In this document: piece by piece, positions 1 to 5,826 of the stretch
Position numbering within the stretch: the first letter of the stretch is position 1
Layout of the letters: every line of letters begins with the position of its first letter
Source: an uncultured Lachnospiraceae bacterium
Lineage (GTDB): Bacteria; Bacillota_A; Clostridia; Lachnospirales; Lachnospiraceae
Reading direction: 5' to 3'
Length of the DNA: 6,600 nt
Assembly (NCBI GenBank): GCA_902767195.1
Contig: CACXGS010000231.1
Coordinates: forward strand, 1 to 6,600
Program-made: the position numbers and the translations under genes
The notes under the pieces: generated by a model
What the model was told of the DNA's origin: nothing
The model's input: the letters and a program-made list of their open reading frames with translations, nothing else
Databases searched by the model: none

Positions 1-704
1 ATATGATCCATGTGGTCGGCTGCCATTTCTTTCCGGAGAGAGATCAGATCCTCTCTGGTTCTAACAAATGGCTGCATTACTCCGGTTACTCCATAAGCAC
101 CAAGCTGGCTGAGACTCTCCCGGTCCTGGTCTGTCAGGGGCGGAAGAGGGATGGAGACGCCATCGATGGCAATGCTCTTGGCAGGAAGAAGAGTTCCTGT
201 TGTTAGCACAGCTGCCTCATAACCTGCAGCCTGATCATGGCTGTCAGGGCAGCTTTCACTATCCAGGGCTTTTGTCACCCTAAGGCCCAGCTTTCCGTCA
301 TCCAGCCTGAGAAGGGAGTCTTTTCCGATATAGGAAAAGATCACATCAGGACAGGGGATGAGGGGAATACAGTCCACAGCTGACCGGTCGGAGACCTGCC
401 GATTCGGATTCCAGGAAGATACAGGGACAAGAAAAACCCGGCCTCCCTCTGTCAGAGGAATCGGGGAAGGAATCCTGCCGATTCGAAGCTCCGGTCCCTG
501 AAGGTCGACCAGGAGGTCCGGAACGATATGGAGCTGTTTTGAGGCGGCACGGAGTTCTCCGAGCCATTCCCGGCATTCTGACAGACTGCGGTGGGAAAGA
601 TTCAGACGCATACCGGTCATACCGGCGCGAAACATCTGGATAATAAGATTCCTGTCGGCACAGGCGGGACCAAGAGTGCCATATACGGATAAACGGTTCT
701 TCAT
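1..704 (-). CDS. Divergent pyruvate kinase-family protein, N-terminal 234 residues (3' end beyond left edge)
   Basis: Reading the minus strand from an ATG at 704 gives 234 residues with no stop before the window edge. A GGGGGGAG ribosome binding site lies 5 nt before the ATG. Seen: residues 8-14 YGTLGPA match the CT(I/L)GPAS strand of pyruvate kinase; AGMTGMRLNLSH (27-38) matches AGMxVARLNFSH, keeping R33, N35 and S37; DLQGPELRIG (67-76) matches DTKGPEIRTG; LDDG (134-137) and PLPPLTDQD (186-194) match the LIDDG and DLPALTEKD segments; QPFVR (211-215) matches SFVR. So the A-domain start, B domain and return to the barrel are present in family order. Oddities: DTK is DLQ, losing the Thr that helps bind monovalent cation and the next Lys, and SFVR is PFVR. 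The catalytic Lys/Glu segment (KIE) would lie past the edge. The B domain is poorly conserved. This may be a paralogue rather than the glycolytic enzyme; family assignment is firm, activity unknown. It follows ackA, separated by a hairpin, and I see no convincing promoter of its own. Confidence 0.85.
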   Translation of the reverse strand, partial: MKNRLSVYGTLGPACADRNLIIQMFRAGMTGMRLNLSHRSLSECREWLGELRAASKQLHIVPDLLVDLQGPELRIGRIPSPIPLTEGGRVFLVPVSSWNPNRQVSDRSAVDCIPLIPCPDVIFSYIGKDSLLRLDDGKLGLRVTKALDSESCPDSHDQAAGYEAAVLTTGTLLPAKSIAIDGVSIPLPPLTDQDRESLSQLGAYGVTGVMQPFVRTREDLISLRKEMAADHMDH

Positions 705-752
705 AACAACTCCCCCCGATCATGTGATAAGAAGATCTTTCTAATGATAAAG

Positions 753-787
753 AAGCCGTACTGAAGCTCGCGCTTTCAGTACGGCTT
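753..787 (-). terminator. Intrinsic terminator or attenuator after ackA
   Basis: A perfect 13-bp inverted repeat (AAGCCGTACTGAA at 753-765, its complement at 775-787) with a 9-nt loop begins about 32 nt past the ackA stop. On the minus strand it is preceded by an A run and followed by CTTCTTTATC, a broken U tract. On the plus strand it is followed by TTTTT but no plus-strand gene reads into it. It probably ends most ackA transcripts. The imperfect U tract leaves room for read-through into the pyruvate-kinase-like gene, which starts about 50 nt further on. Confidence 0.75.
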
Positions 788-819
788 TTTGCATCTTCGA
801 TCTTACGATCATACAAGAA

Positions 820-2052
820 TTAATTACCTAATACTTTATTGACTGCCTCTTCCACATACTTTTTGGTGACGATCTCAACAGTATCACGGCAGATCATCAG
901 CTCTTCGTTGGTAGGAATCACGTAAGCCTTAGTCTTGGAATCCGGTGTGGAGATCAGGGCTTCTTTGCCGCGAATATTATCCTGTGCAGGATCAATATCG
1001 ATGCCCAGGTAGCCGAAGCTCTCAAGAACTTTGCGGCGTACGGAAGTGTCGTTCTCACCGATACCGGCTGTGAAGACGATGGCGTCAACACCGTTCATGA
1101 CTGCAACGTAGCTTCCGATATATTTCACAACGTGGTGACAGAAGGCATCCAGTGCAAGCTGTGCTCTCTCATTGCCGGCTTTTGCTGCATCTCCCAGATC
1201 ACGGAAGTCAGAGGAAACACCGGAGATACCCAGAACACCGGACTTCTTGTTGATTACCTGCATGGTCTCTTCCAGAGTGAGGTTCTCATTGTTTGCGATG
1301 AACTCTACGCAAGTCGGATCCATATCACCGGAACGGGTTCCCATGATCAGTCCCTCTAAAGGAGTCAGACCCATGGAAGTCTCAACACACTTGCCGCCGT
1401 CTACTGCGGAGATGGAAGAACCGTTGCCCAGATGGCATACGATTACTTTAAGATCCTTGGGATCCTTGCCCATGATCTCAGCGGTTCTCTGTGCTACGAA
1501 GCGGTGAGAGGTTCCGTGGAAACCATAACGGCGCATTCCGTATTTCTCATAATATTCATAGGGAACGGCATAAATGAAAGCCTTCGGTTCCATGGTCTGA
1601 TGGAATGCTGTATCAAATACACCAACCATAGGAGTGGTGGGAAGGAGTTCCTTGCAGGCACGTACGCCAACCAGTGTGGGCGGATTGTGAAGAGGTGCCA
1701 GAGGATTGAGTTCTTCAACAGTATTCAGAACTTCTTCAGTCAGGAGGGTAGAACATGCGAACTTCTCGCCGCCGTGTACCATACGATGTCCGACAGCGTC
1801 AATCTCGTCCATGGACTTGAGAACACCATTCTCCGGATCGCAGAGCTGCTTTAATACAAGCTCTACAGCCTCACGATGAGCGGGCATAGGTGCTTCGTAT
1901 GTGATCTTGTCCTTTCCGGCCGGCTGATAGGTCAAAACGCCGTCGATTCCGATACGCTCACAGAGACCTTTAGCAAGTACGTGCTCTGTGTCAGAGTCGA
2001 TTACCTGATATTTGCAAGAGGAACTACCACAGTTGATGACTAATACTTTCAT
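820..2052 (-). CDS. ackA: Acetate kinase
   Basis: Cytosolic enzyme that interconverts acetyl phosphate + ADP with acetate + ATP, the ATP-yielding last step of acetate fermentation (normally paired with phosphotransacetylase, Pta). The 410-residue length fits the family (about 395-405). Seen: N-terminal INCGSSSCKY (6-15, N7); GHRMVHGG (88-95, substrate-binding R90); FDTAFH (146-151, catalytic D147); YGFHGTSH (176-183, H179); CHLGNGSSISA (206-216, phosphate-binding H207 and N210); GTRSGDMDP (238-246, transition-state R240); FTAGIGEND (327-335, adenine pocket); TNEE (381-384, the Mg2+-ligand glutamate). All catalytic residues known from the Methanosarcina enzyme are present, so it should be active. 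The ATG at 2052 is supported by AGGAG 9 nt upstream and by the motif-start conservation. pta is not in the window, and neither is the yceD-rpmF pair that often follows ackA in Firmicutes. It is divergent from tmcAL with a 304-nt shared regulatory region. Confidence 0.98.
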   Translation of the reverse strand: MKVLVINCGSSSCKYQVIDSDTEHVLAKGLCERIGIDGVLTYQPAGKDKITYEAPMPAHREAVELVLKQLCDPENGVLKSMDEIDAVGHRMVHGGEKFACSTLLTEEVLNTVEELNPLAPLHNPPTLVGVRACKELLPTTPMVGVFDTAFHQTMEPKAFIYAVPYEYYEKYGMRRYGFHGTSHRFVAQRTAEIMGKDPKDLKVIVCHLGNGSSISAVDGGKCVETSMGLTPLEGLIMGTRSGDMDPTCVEFIANNENLTLEETMQVINKKSGVLGISGVSSDFRDLGDAAKAGNERAQLALDAFCHHVVKYIGSYVAVMNGVDAIVFTAGIGENDTSVRRKVLESFGYLGIDIDPAQDNIRGKEALISTPDSKTKAYVIPTNEELMICRDTVEIVTKKYVEEAVNKVLGN

Positions 2053-2133
2053 AATCTACTTCTCCTTTTTTGTGTTGTTATGTTGGCAAAAGGTCCTGAA
2101 CGGATACTGCTGCCTGTGTCATTTTAATGATAT

Positions 2134-2152
2134 GCGGAATGCCAAATTCCGC
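2134..2152 (-). promoter_or_regulatory. Small hairpin/inverted repeat in the ackA 5' leader
   Basis: GCGGAAT at 2134-2140 and ATTCCGC at 2146-2152 form a perfect 7-bp inverted repeat with a 5-nt spacer. If transcription starts just after the extended -10 at 2168, it lies within the first 10-30 nt of the ackA message. It could be a 5'-end stabilising stem-loop or an operator just downstream of the start. The symmetry is seen; the role is inference. Confidence 0.4.
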
Positions 2153-2167
2153 TATTCTAATGATATT

Positions 2168-2176
2168 ATTATAGCA
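2168..2176 (-). promoter_or_regulatory. Extended -10 promoter for ackA
   Basis: The minus strand reads TGCTATAAT, a perfect extended -10 element (TGnTATAAT). The -35 position 17 nt upstream reads TTTCCT, a poor match, which is acceptable for an extended -10 promoter. It predicts a start near 2161 and a leader of about 108 nt before the ackA ATG at 2052. Confidence 0.6.
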
Positions 2177-2203
2177 GTCCTGTCCCCTGAAGGAAATAGA
2201 CTA

Positions 2204-2233
2204 ATTCAACAATGTTACGATTTATTTTGTCAA
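2204..2233 (-). promoter_or_regulatory. Possible second, upstream ackA promoter
   Basis: On the minus strand a perfect -35 TTGACA (2233-2228) is followed after 18 nt by TTGAAT (2209-2204), which matches 4 of 6 -10 bases including the last three. This could be a distal ackA promoter starting near 2197. The weak second T of the -10 lowers confidence. Confidence 0.35.
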
Positions 2234-2277
2234 ATATAGAGACAGAATTGACAGTTCGTCACACATTATTGTTACGA
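2213..2277. repeat. Direct repeat TGTTACGA in the ackA-tmcAL intergenic region
   Basis: The octamer TGTTACGA occurs at 2213-2220 and 2270-2277, 57 bp apart and in the same orientation; each copy is followed closely by an A+T-rich stretch (TTTATT and ATTTAA). The right copy is inside the Rex-like site. The left copy lies in the spacer of the upstream ackA promoter candidate. It may be a half-site pair or chance in A+T-rich DNA. Confidence 0.3.
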
Positions 2278-2286
2278 ATTTAAGAA
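2269..2286. promoter_or_regulatory. Rex-like redox operator candidate
   Basis: TTGTTAC-GAAT-TTAAGAA matches the Rex operator TTGTTAA-N4-TTAACAA at 12 of the 14 specified positions, with the two mismatches being the last base of the left half and the fifth base of the right half. Rex is the NADH/NAD+-sensing repressor of fermentation genes in Clostridia, so a site next to ackA makes metabolic sense. It sits 13 nt upstream of the TTGAAA box of tmcAL and about 35 bp upstream of the distal ackA -35 candidate, which is not the classic overlapping position for a repressor. Confidence 0.4.
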
Positions 2287-2299
2287 AAAGCATTTATGA

Positions 2300-2328
2300 T
2301 TGAAACAATATTTGTGTTATAGTAGGAT
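2300..2328 (+). promoter_or_regulatory. Probable tmcAL promoter
   Basis: TTGAAA (2300-2305) is followed after 17 nt by TAGGAT (2323-2328, 4 of 6 matches). An alternative -10, TATAGT at 2318-2323 (5 of 6), has no good -35 at the right distance. An A-rich segment (2284-2289) lies upstream. Either choice puts the start about 20-30 nt before the ATG at 2357. Confidence 0.45.
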
Positions 2329-2356
2329 ATCAGACTGGATAACCGGGAGGGTAAAT

Positions 2357-3631
2357 ATGAGAACAGCAGGAATTATTGCGGAGTACAATCCCTTTCATGA
2401 GGGGCACCGCTATCATATAGAAGAAACCAGAAGGAAAGGCCGGGCGGATTATGTCATTGCAGTGATGAGCGGTGATTACGTGCAGCGCGGAGAGCCGGCC
2501 ATTGTTGACAAGTATCTGAGGACGGAGATGGCTCTGAGGGGAGGGGCGGATGCAGTGATTGAACTGCCCTGTGCCTATGCCACCGCCAGTGCCGAACAGT
2601 TTGCCCTGGCAGGAGTCCGGCTTTTGGATTCCCTTGGAGTGGTGGATCTCCTCTCTTTCGGCAGTGAATGGGCCGGGGCCGGAGATTATGAAGCTCTGGC
2701 AGATATCCTCTGTCAGGAACCGGAAGAGTATAAAGAAAAGCTGAAGGAAGGACTTCGTCAGGGGCTCAGTTTTCCGGCTGCCAGGCAGGAGGCTCTTTCC
2801 GGTCTCTTTCCCGGAAAGGAAGAGAGTATTCGAAGATTCCTTCGCCAACCCAATCATATTCTCGGTTTGGAGTATATGAAAGCCCTCCGAAAGGAGAAGT
2901 CTCTGATGGAACCTCTTATTATAAGGAGGGACGGGAGCAGTTATCATGAGAGTGAGATTCACGGATCTCACAGCAGTGCCACAGCCGTCAGAAAACAGCT
3001 TATGCAGTATCATAATCCCGGAAGAAGGGAGGTGTCGGAAGAGGATGATGAGACAGATCACGGATTAAAGATGGCTCTGGGAGATAATTATGAGCTCTTC
3101 CTTTCCCGCTTCGACCGTGGTGATTATGTCACCTGGGATGACCTGATGCCTTTTCTTCGGTATACCTTCCTTTATAAAGGAAATGTTGTGGGAAAATATT
3201 TCGGCATGGATGCAGACCTGGCCCGGAGAATTCGAAAGCAGTACCGGCAGGAACTCAGCTGGAGCCAGCTTGTTGATGCTCTTCATGCCCGAAACCGGAC
3301 GGATACGGCAGTAAAGAGAGCATTGCTTCATGTTGTCCTTCAGATGAAATACGCCCCCTGGCTGGAAGAGGGGAAGGTACTGATTCCCTGTGCCAGGGTT
3401 CTGGGGTTCAGGAAAGAGGCGGCACCCCTTCTCAAAAAAATCCGGGAATGTGCCCGGATTCCGGTGATTCAGAAGCCGTCGATTATTAATAAGACATTTA
3501 TGAGGCATTCCCCGGAGATGCAGCTGATGGACTATGATATTCGGGGAGCAGACCTCTATGAACAGATTGCCGCAGGAAAAAGCAGCAGACCGCCTGTGGC
3601 TGAGTTAAGAAAAATTCAAGTAATTCTTTAA
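2357..3631 (+). CDS. tmcAL: tRNA(Met) cytidine acetate ligase (TmcAL/YlbM family)
   Basis: Cytosolic nucleotidyltransferase-fold enzyme that activates acetate with ATP to acetyl-AMP and transfers the acetyl group to C34 of elongator tRNA-Met, giving the ac4C wobble base (known for Bacillus subtilis TmcAL). Seen in the 424-residue product: GIIAEYNPFHEGH (5-17) with the HxGH nucleotide-binding motif (H14, H17); VMSGDYVQRGEPA (36-48); IELPCAYATASAEQFA (68-83); QPNHILGLEY (164-173); IIRRDGSSYH (188-197); and SSATAVR (206-212), the ISSTxIR-type motif. These are the hallmark segments in the right order, and length fits the family. Start choice: ATG 2357 has GGGAGG 6 nt upstream and gives the conserved MRTAGIIAEYNPF terminus. 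An in-frame TTG at 2300 would add 19 residues but coincides with the predicted -35 box. Divergent from ackA; no hairpin terminator is seen after the stop. Confidence 0.95.
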   Translation: MRTAGIIAEYNPFHEGHRYHIEETRRKGRADYVIAVMSGDYVQRGEPAIVDKYLRTEMALRGGADAVIELPCAYATASAEQFALAGVRLLDSLGVVDLLSFGSEWAGAGDYEALADILCQEPEEYKEKLKEGLRQGLSFPAARQEALSGLFPGKEESIRRFLRQPNHILGLEYMKALRKEKSLMEPLIIRRDGSSYHESEIHGSHSSATAVRKQLMQYHNPGRREVSEEDDETDHGLKMALGDNYELFLSRFDRGDYVTWDDLMPFLRYTFLYKGNVVGKYFGMDADLARRIRKQYRQELSWSQLVDALHARNRTDTAVKRALLHVVLQMKYAPWLEEGKVLIPCARVLGFRKEAAPLLKKIRECARIPVIQKPSIINKTFMRHSPEMQLMDYDIRGADLYEQIAAGKSSRPPVAELRKIQVIL

Positions 3632-3671
3632 AAATTATTAATTATTGTTATATTTCTGTGATATGCTAGAG

Positions 3672-3695
3672 AATTCTTAAGAATTGCGTTATACT
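3672..3695 (+). promoter_or_regulatory. Perfect palindrome beside a -10-like box upstream of the patatin gene
   Basis: AATTCTTAAGAATT (3672-3685) is a perfect 14-bp palindrome. TATACT (3690-3695, 5 of 6 matches to TATAAT) begins 4 nt after it, and no good -35 is found 16-18 nt upstream. The palindrome would therefore sit in the spacer of the promoter, where a dimeric regulator could act. A second weak candidate, TGATATGCT (3659-3667), resembles an extended -10. This is the only likely promoter region for the two-gene unit downstream. Confidence 0.4.
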
Positions 3696-3740
3696 CTGGG
3701 AGAGATAGTCTGTTTATTGATAGAAAGTCGGTGATTTATT

Positions 3741-4592
3741 ATGATACAAGCTGGCCTGGTGCTGGAAGGCGGCGGTATGCGCGGTGTGTATACAGCGGGT
3801 GTTCTGGAAGCTTTTTTGGAGCAGGACCTGGAATTTTCCTCTGTATACGGTGTCTCTGCCGGAGCCTGCCATGCCTGCTCTTATCTTTCCAAACAGAAAG
3901 GACGCGCTGTCAGAGTGGTCCTTGATAACCTGGACGATCCCAGATATTGCAGCTGGAAGAGCTACCTGAAGACAGGAGATCTCTTCGGAGTGGATTTTGC
4001 CTATCATGAGATTCCGGATGTACTGGATCCTTTTGACCATGAGACTTTTAAACAGTATCAGGGGAAGTTTTACGCGGTGGTCACCAATCTGGAAACCGGG
4101 AAAGCAGAGTATAAGAGGATCCGCGATCTGGCAAAACAGATCTGGGCCATTCGGGCTTCTGCTTCTTTGCCCCTCATTTCCCGAACCATTGCAGTGAACG
4201 GCAAATATTACCTGGATGGAGGCATATCTGACAGTATTCCTATCCGCCGTTCCATAGAAGATGGGAATCAGAAAAATGTGGTTGTCCTGACCAGAGACAT
4301 TTCCTACAGGAAGGAACCTAACTCGGTCATGCCCCTTATGAGGCTTCGCTACAGGCGCTATAAAGAGTTTCTGGATGCGATAGAGACCAGGCATATCCAT
4401 TACAATGAGGTCTTAAGCTTCCTGGAGGAAGAGGAGAAGGCCGGCAGGGTCTATGTGATCCGCCCCTCTGCAGAAGTGGAAGTGGGTCGGCTGGAGAAGG
4501 ACCGCACTAAACTGGAAACACTCTATCGTCAGGGCTATGAAGATACCCTGAACCAGATGGACAGCCTGAAAAGCTATCTGGGTATAGAGTAA
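3741..4592 (+). CDS. Patatin-like serine hydrolase (YjjU-like family)
   Basis: Predicted cytosolic or membrane-associated lipid acyl hydrolase with a Ser-Asp dyad. Seen in the 283-residue product: the oxyanion-hole loop EGGGMRGVYTAGV (9-21); the nucleophile elbow GVSAG (37-41, S39); the ASLPLIS stretch (141-147) typical of the family; and the DGG motif (159-161, catalytic D159) followed by DSIPI. All dyad elements are intact. The charged C-terminal third (about 210-283) resembles the extension of E. coli YjjU-type patatins. There is no signal peptide or membrane segment. The real substrate (phospholipid, lysolipid or other ester) cannot be read from sequence. The Shine-Dalgarno is modest (GGTGA 6 nt before the ATG), but the start is fixed by the conserved N-terminal strand leading to GGG. 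The secreted hydrolase gene follows after 36 nt on the same strand, suggesting co-transcription. Confidence 0.92.
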   Translation: MIQAGLVLEGGGMRGVYTAGVLEAFLEQDLEFSSVYGVSAGACHACSYLSKQKGRAVRVVLDNLDDPRYCSWKSYLKTGDLFGVDFAYHEIPDVLDPFDHETFKQYQGKFYAVVTNLETGKAEYKRIRDLAKQIWAIRASASLPLISRTIAVNGKYYLDGGISDSIPIRRSIEDGNQKNVVVLTRDISYRKEPNSVMPLMRLRYRRYKEFLDAIETRHIHYNEVLSFLEEEEKAGRVYVIRPSAEVEVGRLEKDRTKLETLYRQGYEDTLNQMDSLKSYLGIE

Positions 4593-4628
4593 TCCGGTGG
4601 ATGGAAGAATAAAGAGAGGAAATTAACT

Positions 4629-5756
4629 ATGTTCTTTAGTCTCAGAAAATATCACAGAATTCATTTGACAGGGATCGCAGCCCTCCTTATGCTGTTCCTT
4701 CTGATTCTGCCTGTTTCTGTGGGAGCACAGAGTCTGGCAGTCAAAGAGAAAAATATGGTGAAAGCCAGTGACCTGAAGTTCCGGGCTTCCGATTTTGTCT
4801 ATCAGAGCAAGAGAATCCGTGTTTCCTACAAAGGTATCGTAAAGCCCAGATTCTTTTCCGAGAGCAGCGTGGTGAAAGTGGATGATAACGGTGTGGTCAC
4901 CGTCCCCTATAATTATGTGGGCGTTTCCTTCGTGAAAGTCATTGTTCCTTCTTCTGACCGTTATAATGTGGCCAGCACCCGTGTGAAAGTCACCGTCAAA
5001 AGAAAACACAATATGCTGGAAGCCTACAATCTGGTTAAGGATTATTCCGAAGAGCCCAGAAGCTATTCTCTTGGTGTCCAGACTTACGGGAATCCGAAGA
5101 TTACTTACAAGAGTGATTCGCTGGGAGTACGCGTTCGGGGCGGCATCGCCACCATCGCCAGGAGATTCTCCGGGACCGCGACCATCACAATTACCGCCAA
5201 AGCCTCCGGAATCTATAGCGCGGCAAAAAAAGAAATTACCGTTACCGTTCTTCCCGGGCAGGCAGAGAAACTGTACCAGGCGGCAAGGAGCCAGATTGGC
5301 ATATCCGGCCACGGCAAGAACCGGACAAAATACGGACGTTTTACAGGACAGAACGGCCAGGCCTGGTGCGCATCCTTTGTAGCCTGGTGTGCCAGAAAAG
5401 CAGGGATCCAATCCAGAAGACCCAGTCAGCGTTCCGTCGTTCCAAGGACGGCATCCACTCTGGCCATGTGTGAATACTCCACCAATTTCCGTTACTGGGG
5501 TAAGTATTCCATGCACAATATCAAGAAGGGAGACGTCATCTTTTTCTCCCGTGTCAGCAAGGCCTACGCTATTGACGGCCACAAGAAAGTGTGCCATGTA
5601 GGTATTGTGGAATCTGCCAATTCTGTTACCAATAAGATTACTGTGATCGAAGGCAATTCCACTGGCGACAGTGTCCGGAGAAGAAAATACTCCGTCGATG
5701 TAAAAACAGGAAAAGCCGGAAGCCGTTTCTTCTGCGGTTACATCAGTGTAAGATAG
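4629..5756 (+). CDS. Secreted Ig-like plus CHAP/NlpC-P60-type cysteine hydrolase
   Basis: Predicted exported peptidoglycan hydrolase (amidase or endopeptidase). Seen in the 375-residue product: a signal peptide with basic start (RKYHR, 6-10), hydrophobic core 14-30, and a likely cleavage after VGA (33); two beta-rich, Ig/BIG2-like repeats at about 50-126 and 145-208, each ending in a KVTVK/ITVTV strand; then a catalytic domain from about 213 to the end. The catalytic set is the Cys in AWCASFVAWC (C247, with C254 nearby), His in CHVGIVE (H323) and EGN (341-343), as in CHAP/NlpC-type papain-fold enzymes; GDVIFF (301-306) is the usual strand before the His. There is no sortase motif, transmembrane C terminus or known wall-binding repeat, so the Ig-like domains may provide binding. 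The protein is strongly basic, fitting an anionic wall. AGAGAGGA lies 9 nt before the ATG. Bond cleaved is not deducible; CHAP versus NlpC/P60 subfamily is uncertain. Confidence 0.85.
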   Translation: MFFSLRKYHRIHLTGIAALLMLFLLILPVSVGAQSLAVKEKNMVKASDLKFRASDFVYQSKRIRVSYKGIVKPRFFSESSVVKVDDNGVVTVPYNYVGVSFVKVIVPSSDRYNVASTRVKVTVKRKHNMLEAYNLVKDYSEEPRSYSLGVQTYGNPKITYKSDSLGVRVRGGIATIARRFSGTATITITAKASGIYSAAKKEITVTVLPGQAEKLYQAARSQIGISGHGKNRTKYGRFTGQNGQAWCASFVAWCARKAGIQSRRPSQRSVVPRTASTLAMCEYSTNFRYWGKYSMHNIKKGDVIFFSRVSKAYAIDGHKKVCHVGIVESANSVTNKITVIEGNSTGDSVRRRKYSVDVKTGKAGSRFFCGYISVR

Positions 5757-5780
5757 TTCAATAGCATTTGCATAATAATA

Positions 5781-5817
5781 ACAATCCCCCGGGCCGGTAT
5801 CGGCTCGGGGGAATTGT
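5781..5817. terminator. Bidirectional GC-rich terminator between convergent genes
   Basis: An 11-bp stem rich in G and C (5786-5796 with 5801-5811, one G-T wobble, loop GTAT) is extended by 5 more base pairs (5781-5785 with 5813-5817) after a one-base bulge. It lies 24 nt after the hydrolase stop and 9 nt after the stop of the convergent minus-strand gene. On the plus strand it is followed by TATATATTTATT and on the minus strand by GTTATTATTATG, U-rich but interrupted in both directions, so it can serve both genes. Confidence 0.8.
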
Positions 5818-5826
5818 ATATATTTA

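Noticed and set aside
346..816. A 156-codon minus-strand frame in the pyruvate-kinase-like region
   Set aside because: It is in another frame of the same strand, crosses the ackA terminator and is Ser/Arg/Pro-rich, whereas the frame starting at 704 shows clear pyruvate kinase motifs.
2201..2290. A CcpA cre site near ackA, expected from Bacillus
   Set aside because: The TGTTACGA copies start like a cre site, but the central CG is two bases too early and the 3' CA is missing, so neither fits the consensus on either strand.
2300..2356. N-terminal extension of TmcAL from an in-frame TTG
   Set aside because: No ribosome binding site precedes it, the TTG overlaps the predicted -35 box, and the family starts at the ATG at 2357.
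2053..2356. Riboswitch or T-box leader upstream of ackA or tmcAL
   Set aside because: The region is A+T rich with only one short hairpin; no conserved riboswitch core, anti-terminator or terminator pair was found.
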